Counted from the first letter of the stretch, positions 27,520-36,298 are shown. The stretch is 64,000 nucleotides of DNA from Paraglaciecola mesophila KMM 241 (GCF_000315015.1 NZ_BAEP01000018.1:18524-82523); one strand, 5' to 3'. The notes: a model not told the origin generated them from the sequence alone. A program made the numbers and translations.

Positions 27520-27660
27520 TAAGGCTGGTATCTGACTTACAAGCACTTGGGCGATTATCATCGACACATAGCTTGTTTACAGTTGCGGGTACAGTTCTGG
27601 TATCACACCAGATTCCCATTTAATTTACGCCTTCGTCATATTCGTTAAACCCGAAATAAG
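27520..27660 (-). promoter_or_regulatory. Cobalamin (B12) riboswitch upstream of the btuD-cobD operon
   Basis: Read on the minus strand, the leader contains GGGAATCTGGTGTGATACCA (near 27617-27598), the B12 box ACTGTACCCGCAACTGTAAA (about 27595-27577) and the closing AAGTCAGATACCAGCCTT (27538-27521). These match the ordered conserved blocks of the cobalamin riboswitch closely. The first (5') block, near 27640-27660, is less typical. Between it and btuD, GTATTCCC (27488-27495) can pair with GGGAATAC (27434-27441), a candidate expression platform. Adenosylcobalamin should repress the whole operon. Confidence 0.9.
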
Positions 27661-27844
27661 CACAGCATAAAACCTATATATGGCGCGCAATATAGCAAGT
27701 AAATTGACCATCTACGAGCGGAAATTAACAGCGGGTAAAATACCTACCTAATGAGTGCGATGACTCTTATTCCAAAGAATTGACTACCAGTAAACCCGCT
27801 AATTTGGCCAATTAATCAGATGCTTACATTACTAAGTTACACTT

Positions 27845-27863
27845 GCAATTGAAAATCATTCTC
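27845..27863 (+). promoter_or_regulatory. Fur box upstream of the siderophore receptor
   Basis: GCAATTGAAAATCATTCTC matches the 19-base Fur consensus at 14 positions, including the run AATCATT. It lies 57 bases before the receptor start, where it would cover the promoter. The stretch 27661-27844 shows no gene. Confidence 0.7.
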
Positions 27864-27919
27864 ATTAACTGTATGGTGTGCGCCTTTTCCAGCCCATATA
27901 TTAGTAGGATGTTTATTTC

Positions 27920-30055
27920 ATGGCTCGCAGTACAGCTTCAATCGGTTATTTTTTATCAGGTATTACCGTCCTCGGTTTAAGCTCAGGCGTTTTAGCTCAG
28001 CAGCAGAGTGAAGACATTGAGCATTTAGAAGTGACTGGTCGAGCACAGCAATTTTATTTAGACACCCGCACTAAGTTAGGCACTAAAACAGATGCTGATT
28101 TACTTGATATACCTATGTCAGCACAAGTGCTTACCGCTCAGCTTATTTCTGACCAAGCGGCGCGAGATATCACCGATTTATATCGCTCCATTGCGGGCGT
28201 TAGCGAATACAGCTACTCGGGGGTAACATTTCGCGGTTTTCGTGATGATAACAACGTATTTTATGATGGCGTACGAGGTGACCCGTATTCAGGATTCAGC
28301 GTGCCTGATTTATTCAATGTGGATCGGGTTGAGGTTCTCAAAGGTCCAGCTGCTGCGCTGTATGGTGGTGGTGAGCCCGGTGGCATGATCAACTATGTGA
28401 CCAAAAAGCCAACCTTCAACGAAAGCGCAGAAATTAACCTGACGCTAGGCAACTACGACTTGCACGGTATTTCAGGGGAGGCGACCGGGGCGTTAACCGA
28501 CACCACTGCATATCGTTTGGGCGGCTTTTACGAAGCCCAAGATAGTTTTCGCAACAATGCAGATATGGAAAACATTGAACTTGCTGGTGGGCTACTACAC
28601 GACTTCAGTGACGATACCCGATTAACCACTACATTTGATTACATAGTGCAAAATCTTGGTGGACACAGATTACGCGGCGTGCCAACGGATGATACCGGTA
28701 ATTTTTTGGTTGATCGCACCTACAACGCCAATGAAAAAAGTGATTATCAGGATCTTGAAGCTTGGGTTGTGCAGTCTCAACTTGAGCACGAATTTAGTGA
28801 TGCGTTTAGCGTGAATTCAACCTTAAGGTTGATGACCAATGAGCGTGATCAGGCTTATCACGAATCGCGCAGTTGGGTTGATGTTAACGGGGATGGTGAA
28901 GCAAATATTGATGATGAAACTATTCGCCGAGAATATCGCGATCAATACAGAGCCAACGATGAAGTTAGCTTAACCACAGACTTTGTTTATGACTTTAGCG
29001 TAGCTGGCATTCAGCACCAGCTCTTGTTTGGCGGTGATTACCATTACATTGACACTGATTATGAGTATCTACGCGCCCGCTATGAAGCCGATGGCGTGGG
29101 GAATCTGAATATATTCAACCTTAACTATGGTGAAACCGACCCTGATAGCTATAACTTGACCGATCAAAATCGTGACGGGATTAGGCGTAATCGTCAGGGC
29201 TTGTACGTGCAAGACATGCTACAACTGGACGATAAATGGACGCTGATGTTAGGGGCGCGATTTGACCACTTCGAAGAGCGTGACAAAGAGAGCGGCTTTG
29301 AGTATGGCGATCAAGATGTGTCTTATCGTACTGGAATTAGCTTTAAACCCCTTGATAGCATGTCATTTTACGCGAATTATTCTGAGAGTTTTAACCCTGT
29401 AGATGCCACGGATCAAGCAGATGCTAGTGTGACAGATCTCGAGCCTGTTACTGGGGACTCAATTGAAGTCGGTGTGAAAAATGAATGGTTAGGCGGTAGC
29501 ATTATGACCACCTTGGCGGTCTATCACATCAACAAAGAGAATTTGGTCGCCAGTAATCCCAATTTTATTGAAGACGAAAATGAGGACACTGAATCAGCCT
29601 TGATCAACTTTGGCAAGGTGGAAAGTGACGGCGTTGAATTTACCCTAGTGGGCGATGTTACGGATGAGCTGAGCATTACTGCTAACTATGCGTACAACGA
29701 CACCATAGTGGTTGACGGCAGTTCAAGCAACACCTTTGGGGCTGGGGATCGCTTTGTAAATGCACCGCGTCATCAAGCCGGTTTATGGGGACGTTACGCT
29801 ATACATAGCATTAATTCGTCAATGGCTTTGGGTGTTAATTACGTCAGTGAGCAAATCAGCTCTGATGCCCAAAAGGTCAAGGCGTTTACGGTATTTGACG
29901 CCAGCTGGACCACCAAGTGGGACAACATACTATTTAGCCTAAACGTGAATAATCTATTTGATAAAGAATATGCAGTCAGCGGCTTCAGTGAACGTAATGG
30001 GCATTTCCCCGGGCAACCGAGAGAAATCATTGCCCAGTTAAAATACAATTTTTAA
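27920..30055 (+). CDS. TonB-dependent siderophore receptor
   Basis: This outer-membrane receptor of 711 residues imports a ferric siderophore. A signal peptide ends at about 26 (SSGVLAQ). HLEVTGRAQQFYL is the TonB-box region. The plug (about 55-165) has IPMSAQVLTAQLISDQAARD, VTFRGFRDDNNVFYDGVR and VEVLKGPAAALYGGGEPGGM, the typical siderophore-receptor form. The barrel ends in LKYNF. The motif style fits the hydroxamate or catecholate siderophore receptor family (TIGR01783), but the ligand cannot be named. A Fur-box-like site precedes it, and a PepSY membrane protein gene follows at 86 bases, a common pairing in iron-uptake loci. Confidence 0.92.
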   Translation: MARSTASIGYFLSGITVLGLSSGVLAQQQSEDIEHLEVTGRAQQFYLDTRTKLGTKTDADLLDIPMSAQVLTAQLISDQAARDITDLYRSIAGVSEYSYSGVTFRGFRDDNNVFYDGVRGDPYSGFSVPDLFNVDRVEVLKGPAAALYGGGEPGGMINYVTKKPTFNESAEINLTLGNYDLHGISGEATGALTDTTAYRLGGFYEAQDSFRNNADMENIELAGGLLHDFSDDTRLTTTFDYIVQNLGGHRLRGVPTDDTGNFLVDRTYNANEKSDYQDLEAWVVQSQLEHEFSDAFSVNSTLRLMTNERDQAYHESRSWVDVNGDGEANIDDETIRREYRDQYRANDEVSLTTDFVYDFSVAGIQHQLLFGGDYHYIDTDYEYLRARYEADGVGNLNIFNLNYGETDPDSYNLTDQNRDGIRRNRQGLYVQDMLQLDDKWTLMLGARFDHFEERDKESGFEYGDQDVSYRTGISFKPLDSMSFYANYSESFNPVDATDQADASVTDLEPVTGDSIEVGVKNEWLGGSIMTTLAVYHINKENLVASNPNFIEDENEDTESALINFGKVESDGVEFTLVGDVTDELSITANYAYNDTIVVDGSSSNTFGAGDRFVNAPRHQAGLWGRYAIHSINSSMALGVNYVSEQISSDAQKVKAFTVFDASWTTKWDNILFSLNVNNLFDKEYAVSGFSERNGHFPGQPREIIAQLKYNF

Positions 30056-30141
30056 TCTAGATGGCGAGCGCTAAGAAGCGCGGGCATTAGAGTAAAAAAA
30101 TTGTGTAAATCAACCAAAGCAAAGTGACTTGAGCAGTAAAA

Positions 30142-31335
30142 TTGAATAGAGCAACTTGGTTCAGCGTTCACAGTTGGCTTGGAGTGAAGCTGGCAATTAT
30201 GTTGTGCTTTATCGTACTGACTGGGACGTTGGCTGTTATTTCTAACGAGCTAGATTGGTTAGCTAACCCGGCCAAACGGGTTACACCGTCAAGTGTTGAG
30301 GGTATGAACTGGCAAGCGGTGTACGCAACCGCTCAGCAAGAAGTACCCATTAACACATTGCGCTCTATTCAAGCGCCTTTGCACCCTTGGTATAGCGCTG
30401 AGGTTATTTACCTTGATGGCGATGAGCAGCGTCACCGCCTATTTTTTCATCCTACCACAGGGGGATATCTTGGGGATGGGCGCTGGCAAAACTGGCAGCG
30501 TTTCTTTCGTATGCTACATCGCCACCTAATGCTGCCACTAACCCTCGGCATTACTGTTGTCAGCTTGTTTGCCGTGGTCATGCTGGCGATGTTGGTGTCG
30601 AGTTTGTGTATCTATAAAAGCTGGTGGTCCCACTTTTTTAGAAAGCCGCGCTGGCAACACCGTAAAACACGCTGGGTAGATTTACATCGTTTAGTGGGTG
30701 TATGGAGCTTATGGTTTTTGCTGATCATCAGTGTAACGGGTTGTTGGTATTTGGCAGAACGTTGGGGGGCGACTGCCACCAGCCCAGAGCGCTTAACTGC
30801 CAATAGCGAAAAGGCTTTAACGCAATCAATCATGCCAGACAGTGAACTTTTGGCGTTGATACTAGCGCAAGCCCATGAAAAATTTCCAGCGCTGTCGATC
30901 ACAAGGGTTAACTTCCCGCAAAAATCAGGTGATGTTGTGGAGATTCAAGGCCAAGCAGATGCAATACTGGTTCGCCAAAGAGCGAATTTCGCAACCTTTG
31001 ACCCTGCTACAGGGCAGCCTATTCAACACCAGGATGGCCGTGACTTAAGCGTACATAATCGTATTTCAGAAGCAGCTGACCCACTGCATTTTGGGCAATG
31101 GGGCGGAATGCTCAGTAAAGTTTTATATTTTGTCTTCGGGCTATTTTTAACCGGTCTAACGGTCACGGGGACGTATATGTACGGTATGCGCGTGGCGCGT
31201 ATATCGCGGCATGAGACAAAACCAAGACGACGTATTTGGCGACGCGCTCTTGCTCACATGAAAGCACTGGGCTGGGTCTCAGCTATAGGCGTATGCGCCA
31301 GTATTTTTTATGGCGTATTTATCTTCTCTGTTTAA
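30142..31335 (+). CDS. PepSY-associated transmembrane protein (iron-uptake reductase-like)
   Basis: This inner-membrane protein of 397 residues has about four hydrophobic helices: near 12-35, 140-165, 190-210 and 330-355, plus one at the C-terminus. The opening FSVHSWLGVKLAIMLCFIVL and the central WVDLHRLVGVWSLWFLLIIS are the duplicated histidine-bearing segments of this family (PiuB/FpvG-like). Some members reduce ferric siderophores at the periplasmic face, so a role in releasing iron from the siderophore imported by the preceding receptor is likely. The chosen start is a TTG: it supplies the complete first helix, whereas the next ATG would cut into it. Confidence 0.82.
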   Translation: MNRATWFSVHSWLGVKLAIMLCFIVLTGTLAVISNELDWLANPAKRVTPSSVEGMNWQAVYATAQQEVPINTLRSIQAPLHPWYSAEVIYLDGDEQRHRLFFHPTTGGYLGDGRWQNWQRFFRMLHRHLMLPLTLGITVVSLFAVVMLAMLVSSLCIYKSWWSHFFRKPRWQHRKTRWVDLHRLVGVWSLWFLLIISVTGCWYLAERWGATATSPERLTANSEKALTQSIMPDSELLALILAQAHEKFPALSITRVNFPQKSGDVVEIQGQADAILVRQRANFATFDPATGQPIQHQDGRDLSVHNRISEAADPLHFGQWGGMLSKVLYFVFGLFLTGLTVTGTYMYGMRVARISRHETKPRRRIWRRALAHMKALGWVSAIGVCASIFYGVFIFSV

Positions 31336-31594
31336 ATCTATTAAGTCATTATGTGTTGGTTAGGACAGTGTAAATGTGCGTTGTGAACGGTTAGCGTTGC
31401 CTATACCAAAAGTGCTGCTCAGCTGCGAGATCAACTGCTGTTAACTATTCTCCCACCGGGCAGTAAGTCATTGTTTTAAAACGATATATGACCACTGCCC
31501 AAGTTAGCAGCTATGACTGCATTCTTTTCCAAAACATTGAGTCTGTTTATTTTCCTTTCACTATTAATATTGCTATTTCAAATGAACTTGGCCA

Positions 31595-32326
31595 TCAATA
31601 CATAAACATGATTAGGCCACCGGCAATCATAAACAGGTTTTCAGACAAGGACACGAAGCCCAGTGGCACATTGCTGTCGCCACCTACGCAGGCGCACTTT
31701 AATTCGCGTTTATCAATATAGACAGCCTTTATCACCGAAACAGCCCCGACACAGCCGATAAATATCGAGAAAGGAGCCACCGCCAATGCTGGCAACTCGG
31801 CGACCATAGCGACACCGGCATAAGCTTCAATAAAGGGATAGATATACGCGTAGCGCAGCCACTTCATCGCGAGTAGATCATAAGTGATAAATGAATTAGT
31901 AAAACTATACAAATCTTGTAGCTTTTGCACCGCGAGCATCACCATGGAAAATGCGATAAACAACATCAGTGAGCGAACTGAAAGGAATTCGCCAGCCACG
32001 AAGTATTGCATGGCTGCAGTAAGCAATACGGCTAATGCAAATATGCTGATTACAGGGGCATAAGTGGTGCCTGTTTGCCCGGCGGGCCCTTTATCAAAAT
32101 AACTGCGTAGATCGTCGTACCCGCCCACACGTTCATCGTTAATAAAGGTTTGTGGTGTTGTTTTTACATCGTATTTGGCTTGAAAACGGTCGGTTTCTTC
32201 GCGAGATGTTAGCTTGTGGTCATCAACGCTAAAGCCCTTTCTTTCCAAAAGATCTTTTGAGCGCAATCCATAAGGGCAAATGTGTTCATCGGTTACCATA
32301 CGATAAAGGCTGGCAGTTTTACTCAT
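31595..32326 (-). CDS. Glutaredoxin-MauE/DoxX fusion membrane protein
   Basis: This 243-residue protein begins with a glutaredoxin-like domain (about 1-78). It has a CPYG site (HICPYGLRSKDLLERKGF) in place of the usual CPYC, and KYDVKTTPQTFINDERVGGY. A membrane part of four or five helices (about 88-243) follows, with the CACVGGDSNVPLG motif seen in MauE-type proteins. MauE members take part in disulfide handling for periplasmic enzymes, so the fusion suggests thiol-redox transfer across the membrane. AAGGAGG lies six bases before the ATG. It overlaps the upstream DUF305 gene by eight bases, so the two are probably expressed together. The client protein is unknown. Confidence 0.82.
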   Translation of the reverse strand: MSKTASLYRMVTDEHICPYGLRSKDLLERKGFSVDDHKLTSREETDRFQAKYDVKTTPQTFINDERVGGYDDLRSYFDKGPAGQTGTTYAPVISIFALAVLLTAAMQYFVAGEFLSVRSLMLFIAFSMVMLAVQKLQDLYSFTNSFITYDLLAMKWLRYAYIYPFIEAYAGVAMVAELPALAVAPFSIFIGCVGAVSVIKAVYIDKRELKCACVGGDSNVPLGFVSLSENLFMIAGGLIMFMY

Positions 32327-32849
32327 TTTGGCCTCCTTGGGGTGAGGTGTTGTTAAATTTAGGTACCGGTCGCTGCTGGGCGTCGGCTTGTGAGAGCGCT
32401 TTGCCGTTTTGCTCTATATCCTTGAGTAACCATTGCATTTGTTTAATTTCATCACGCTGGGCCTGAATGATGTTATCTGCTAATTCACGTACGCGCGCGT
32501 CCTGGATATTGGCTCTTTCACTGGTCAAAATAGCAATAGAGTGGTGAGGGATCATAGCCTTCATATAAGCAGAGTCAGACACGGTGACTTGCGATCGAAC
32601 CAGATATAGGCACAACAAAAATACCGCGATGGCGCCAATAAAGATCCCCGTGTTGCGCTTTTTATCGCGATACATTCCAAGCATAAACAACAGCATAATT
32701 ACCGCCATCGCCGACCCCATATAAAGCGCCATGTAGGTTCTTGTTTCACTGAAAAACAGATGGGATAAGGCGTACGTGTTCAAGTACATCATAATGAACA
32801 TGACGAGAGTAGATACGCCAATCATCCCCATGAATCTTAAGTAGGTCAT
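32319..32849 (-). CDS. DUF305 family membrane protein
   Basis: This 176-residue protein has three N-terminal hydrophobic helices (about 5-28, 36-56, 65-83). A DUF305 domain follows on the outside (YMKAMIPHHSIAILTSERAN, then VRELADNIIQAQRDEIKQM), rich in His, Met and Glu. DUF305 has a ferritin-like four-helix fold and is frequently found with copper or other metal homeostasis genes. A metal-linked role is therefore plausible but unproven. AAGGA is seven bases upstream of the ATG. It is translationally coupled to the glutaredoxin-MauE gene. The ~270 bases upstream show no other gene on this strand. Confidence 0.8.
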   Translation of the reverse strand: MTYLRFMGMIGVSTLVMFIMMYLNTYALSHLFFSETRTYMALYMGSAMAVIMLLFMLGMYRDKKRNTGIFIGAIAVFLLCLYLVRSQVTVSDSAYMKAMIPHHSIAILTSERANIQDARVRELADNIIQAQRDEIKQMQWLLKDIEQNGKALSQADAQQRPVPKFNNTSPQGGQNE

Positions 32850-33121
32850 CGGTAATCCTTACGTCTTCGACGTGGGTTATGTGAACAAAATACACACATA
32901 TCGCCGCATAGTGTGGCTTGTGGAAAGACGTACAAGATGTATACCAAACACATAAACCGGAGTTGAAATGACCCACTGAAGTAATCTACCAAGGTGACGG
33001 ATAAAACTAAGGTGACGCATGCTACTTGATAGCCAGCTCTGACTCGGCGTATGCTGATCGTTACTAAACGCTGCGCAACTTAACCTTCACAACATCCCCA
33101 CAAGATCCCAGGAGAACTGAT

Positions 33122-33313
33122 GTGAAAAGACGCCCTATGCCGAAAAAGGCGCAACCGCCAACATTCAAAAAAGCGCTTAATAGCGTAAAGGTGAGCCGTG
33201 CGCAACGCATTGCGAGCTGGATTGAAAATAGAATTGAGAAGTGGCACATCACCCGTATTATTTTAGGGTGTGTGCATTACTACTGCATAGCGCCACGAGA
33301 GGAGCTAGCATAG
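33122..33313 (+). CDS. Small basic hypothetical protein
   Basis: This is a possible 63-residue protein rich in Lys and Arg (KRRPMPKKAQPPTFKKALNS), with a C-terminal half containing IASWIENRIEKWHITRIILG. It starts at a GTG with AGGAGA eight bases upstream, which is the main reason to list it. An overlapping ATG is immediately followed by a stop. I do not recognise a family. It is isolated between a DUF305 gene pointing away and a Dabb gene on the other strand. It could be a spurious frame. Confidence 0.35.
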   Translation: MKRRPMPKKAQPPTFKKALNSVKVSRAQRIASWIENRIEKWHITRIILGCVHYYCIAPREELA

Positions 33314-33360
33314 CCGCGTAGAATAGCTATGGGTGAAAAATTATTCTAGCAAGCAAATGA

Positions 33361-33798
33361 TTACTGGGTATTTAATGAGTCATAAACAACCACTTTGTGC
33401 CACAGGTGAGCATAATCTTTGACGAACTGCTTGTGAATAGGGTGACTTTGATAGCTATTTTGATCCTCAATACTATTAAAAAACATCAGCTCTGAAACTT
33501 GATAACTACTATCAATAACATCGCGTGAAGTGGTTGAGGCAGGAATACCCACATGTAAGGCTTGGATCTCTGGTATGGCTCTAAGGCTGTTTAGCCCTTT
33601 TATTAAGGCATCTCGATCAGCGCTGGAGTCAGGGTTTTTAAGCCAGAAAAACACTGAGTGGATAACCGCTGGTGTTGCCATGGCGTCAGGTTTTGTCTGT
33701 GCATTAATCGGTAAAGCGGTAGCGAGAAGTAAGCCTATAGCCAGCCCAGCGTTGAGAATCATCCGCATAACGGTGCTCGTTTTTTTAATTTGCCTCAT
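33361..33798 (-). CDS. Exported Dabb-domain protein
   Basis: This 145-residue protein has a signal peptide (MILNAGLAIGLLLATALPIN, cleavage near AQT). A Dabb (stress-responsive alpha/beta barrel) domain follows: IHSVFFWLKNPDSSADRDAL, ALHVGIPASTTSRDVIDSSY and QNSYQSHPIHKQFVKDYAHL. The domain forms dimeric ferredoxin-like barrels. Exported versions occur in marine bacteria, but their function is not established. AAGGAG lies six bases before the ATG. It appears to be a single-gene unit. The stretch 33799-34095 shows no gene. Confidence 0.82.
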   Translation of the reverse strand: MRQIKKTSTVMRMILNAGLAIGLLLATALPINAQTKPDAMATPAVIHSVFFWLKNPDSSADRDALIKGLNSLRAIPEIQALHVGIPASTTSRDVIDSSYQVSELMFFNSIEDQNSYQSHPIHKQFVKDYAHLWHKVVVYDSLNTQ

Positions 33799-34095
33799 GT
33801 TTAGCTCCTTTTAATGGTTAATTACTTATTGGCCCTTTTGCTAAAATTATTTATACAAGAGCGAATTTTAATTTAACCGTGCACCAGTGCCTTTTGTAAA
33901 GGTAATATAGATGGTTTAGGGAGATATATTTTTCGTTTTGCGCACACGAAAAACACCCATAAGTCATTCAAGCATCCATCGAAAGTTGCTGTAAGCACTG
34001 TTCAACGCCGCTTTACGCTAAAGCGTTAGGGGATATTGATGTTGCTTATCGCTAGATTTAATAAGGCAGTGATGGAGTGTATTGTCGAGAGAAAA

Positions 34096-34172
34096 TGGTG
34101 GCCCAACCCTGACTTGAACAGGGGACCTACCGATTATGAGTCGGGTGCTCTAACCAACTGAGCTATTGGGCC
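34096..34172 (-). tRNA. tRNA with CAT anticodon, probably tRNA-Ile2 (lysidine-modified)
   Basis: A full 77-nt cloverleaf with encoded CCA is read on the minus strand. The parts are acceptor GGCCCAA / TTGGGCC, D arm GCTC/GAGC, anticodon loop CTCATAA, and T arm CCCTG TTCAAGT CAGGG. CAT could mean Met or Ile2. The acceptor pairs C4-G69 and C5-G68 are known TilS recognition features, and U29-A41, which excludes tRNA-Met from TilS, is absent here (C29-G41). This favours Ile2, which reads AUA codons. The first pair of the anticodon stem (27-43) is a C-T mismatch. Confidence 0.93.
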
Positions 34173-34590
34173 ATTTTGAAGCGTCGTTTTACTCGCTAAA
34201 GAATTGAGCGAAGGTATAAAACGACGCGCAGTATAAGCAGTTTTTTTAAGCTTGTCATCTGTTTGCGAAGCTTTGTCGAATAGTTTGCTGGAAAAATGCG
34301 CAAACGACTGTTTTTAGCATTGAATTAGTGCTTTTTTGCTGCGCTTTGTTTGTGCTTTGCTCCACTTTGTTTGAATCACTCAAGAAAATGTGCCCAACTG
34401 ATTTATAATATCCATTAGCAGGCGTTATTAAATGAAAGCGTTTGACGGTTTTCTATACACTTAAATCGAGCTTTAACTATAAACTTAACAAGCACATAAC
34501 AAAGTTGTGCAAGGATAAATAAACTTTGTTATCTTGCAGGGTATAGAGTGAGCCTTAGCATAAAAATCAAAAGGGCAGTTGGAGATAAGT
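34173..34590. other. 418-base intergenic region with an 11-bp inverted repeat
   Basis: No gene is visible here. At 34496-34532 a perfect 11-bp inverted repeat (ATAACAAAGTT / AACTTTGTTAT, 15-base loop) lies 58 bases before the next start codon. It could be an operator or a leader hairpin. The remainder is AT-rich and plausibly holds the promoters of the tRNA and of the following gene. Confidence 0.45.
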
Positions 34591-34920
34591 ATGACCGAAA
34601 AACCTTTCCTCGTCAGTGGGCGTAATACCCTAATTCATAAAATCAGAAAGTTAGATTTGTTAGTGACAAATGGGGAAGATAATCCAGCGATTATTGTGAG
34701 CCACAAAAGTATTAAAGAGTTTACCGGGACGATCCCCGATAATAAACGTGAAGCTAAGCAGCAAGATATGGAACTGGTTGATGTGACGGTCGGAGATGTA
34801 TTTGGTGAAGAAAAAACCCTACTGTTTATTCAAACGATTAATGGTAAAGAATACAAAATTGATTACAGTAAACACGGCACTCCCTTGTTTATAAAAATCC
34901 ATCAGGACAACGCGTTTTAA
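34591..34920 (+). CDS. Hypothetical protein, 109 residues
   Basis: I do not recognise a family for this small, soluble, Lys/Asp/Glu-rich protein (begins MTEKPFLVSGRNTLIHKIRK; contains VSHKSIKEFTGTIPDNKREA). No signal peptide, membrane segment or cysteine pair is visible. GGAG precedes the ATG at 34591 by seven bases, and the frame also continues to an upstream TTG that is not needed. It is a single gene between an inverted-repeat leader and a hairpin. Codon use looks like the neighbouring genes, so it is probably real. Confidence 0.6.
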   Translation: MTEKPFLVSGRNTLIHKIRKLDLLVTNGEDNPAIIVSHKSIKEFTGTIPDNKREAKQQDMELVDVTVGDVFGEEKTLLFIQTINGKEYKIDYSKHGTPLFIKIHQDNAF

Positions 34921-34943
34921 GCAACTCCTCTTTTGTAAGATCC

Positions 34944-34976
34944 AAGTCCAAGCATAAAATGTTTATGTTTGGACTT
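34944..34976. terminator. 15-bp hairpin between convergent genes
   Basis: AAGTCCAAGCATAAA pairs with TTTATGTTTGGACTT (one G-T pair) around a 3-base turn. It lies between two converging genes and lacks a T run on either side. It is probably a transcription end or an mRNA 3'-protective structure. Confidence 0.5.
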
Positions 34977-35039
34977 CAGCGCTGTTCGTACCCATTCAAC
35001 ATGTATAGCGCATCTATTACATTTAACCTGCTTATTTCA

Positions 35040-35705
35040 TTACTGCCATGTCTCAAACGGTAGAGAGTTGTAGCCGGTAATTGTTTTTGATTCTCCTCTG
35101 AATTGTACATACTGCCCGTCGAAAACATTTAAGCGACAAACATCAATTGGAGTGACCTCGGAAGCATTAACACTACCGATGATTTTTCCTCTTTCCATGG
35201 CTTCGGCTACCAACTCTGAACAAAACCAGCTGGAGAAGTCTTCTGAGTTCAAACTCATTTCCTTGAGCAGCGGAACGCAATCTGTTGCATCAACAGTAGA
35301 GCCAAATAGTTGCCAGATGTCATAGGGTTTATGGTTTTGTTGAAACAAAAAATCGAAGAATGCACTTTTATTCTGCTCTAAATTGGCACGAGCGGTATCA
35401 CTTAAAGGGAGCCACCACATGTCGCCATCGTAGGTGGCAACACGCTCACTTAATCGAGTAAGCATGACGCCGCATTTACCGTTATAGCTGGTGGCTTCAA
35501 TGGCTTGGTTGAAATACCGGCCACTATCTTCATCCAAAACCTGAGTTTTAATAACGACCGCGACATGGGTCACTACAGAGCGAGTGGTGAGCTTTGCCCA
35601 TTTGGAAAAAAGACTATTGCCGCCAAATGCAATGATGTCGCCAGGTTGCATATTTTCACGAATTTGAGCATAGCTTCTTTGTTGATGTTGCTGGCAAATT
35701 GTCAT
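35040..35705 (-). CDS. Permuted papain-like (YiiX/NlpC-P60 type) hydrolase
   Basis: This 221-residue protein resembles the circularly permuted NlpC/P60 group (YiiX/YaeF-like). Near the N-terminus, MQPGDIIAFGGNSLFSKWAK and VVTHVAVVIKTQ supply the catalytic His. Late in the protein, SSWFCSELVAEAMERG supplies the catalytic Cys. This His-before-Cys order is the mark of the permutation. Family members are cysteine amidases or lipid/peptide hydrolases. No signal peptide is visible, so it is probably cytoplasmic. AAGGA is seven bases before the ATG. Its substrate is unknown, and it stands alone with AT-rich flanks. Confidence 0.75.
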   Translation of the reverse strand: MTICQQHQQRSYAQIRENMQPGDIIAFGGNSLFSKWAKLTTRSVVTHVAVVIKTQVLDEDSGRYFNQAIEATSYNGKCGVMLTRLSERVATYDGDMWWLPLSDTARANLEQNKSAFFDFLFQQNHKPYDIWQLFGSTVDATDCVPLLKEMSLNSEDFSSWFCSELVAEAMERGKIIGSVNASEVTPIDVCRLNVFDGQYVQFRGESKTITGYNSLPFETWQ

Positions 35706-35983
35706 GTTTTATCCTTAAAAATATTTACATCCATGTGTAATTTTTATACTAGCTAAATTCTGACACGTAACAAGATAAATATATATTCAGTTGAATACCG
35801 TTAACCGTAAGATGGTTAAACCCGCACAATCATTGCTTAATCGCTTTATCTCATTTTACCGCGCTTGGGCGATATTTAAACAACCATGTCACATTCATCA
35901 TCTACCTATTAGCTGAGGCAGCCAATTACATGGCTTATTAATATTTAAATTTATTGATAGAAAACTAATAAAAGAGGAATGTC

Positions 35984-36298
35984 ATGAAAAATATAATGAT
36001 TGCGGGTGTTGTTGGACTAAGTGCTTTGTGTGCGACTTCAGTTAGCGCAGAGTATATCGATCCAGTTATGGAAAAAAAGCTGGTGAGAGTGTGTGAAGCC
36101 ATTAAAAGTGATAGTCGCATTAGGTTGCATGTTGCGATTAAGCGAACAGGTGTTAACGCGCGTCACTTGGCCAAAGGGCTTGTTTGCAATGGACACGACC
36201 CAGTGACGTTTGCCGCGCTAAATAATGCGAATAAAACCGGCACATTAATGGCGAGCAGACTTAATGTCGATTATCAGGAGCTGTTAGCCAAATTATGA
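35984..36298 (+). CDS. Exported DUF3718 protein
   Basis: This 104-residue protein has a signal peptide (MKNIMIAGVVGLSALCATSV, cleavage near SAE). A DUF3718 domain follows: LVRVCEAIKSDSRIRLHVAI, GVNARHLAKGLVCNGHDPVT. Two conserved cysteines (in VRVCEA and GLVCNG) may form a disulfide in the periplasm. DUF3718 proteins are common in Alteromonadales and have no known function. GAGGA lies seven bases before the ATG. It appears to be a single gene. Confidence 0.8.
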   Translation: MKNIMIAGVVGLSALCATSVSAEYIDPVMEKKLVRVCEAIKSDSRIRLHVAIKRTGVNARHLAKGLVCNGHDPVTFAALNNANKTGTLMASRLNVDYQELLAKL

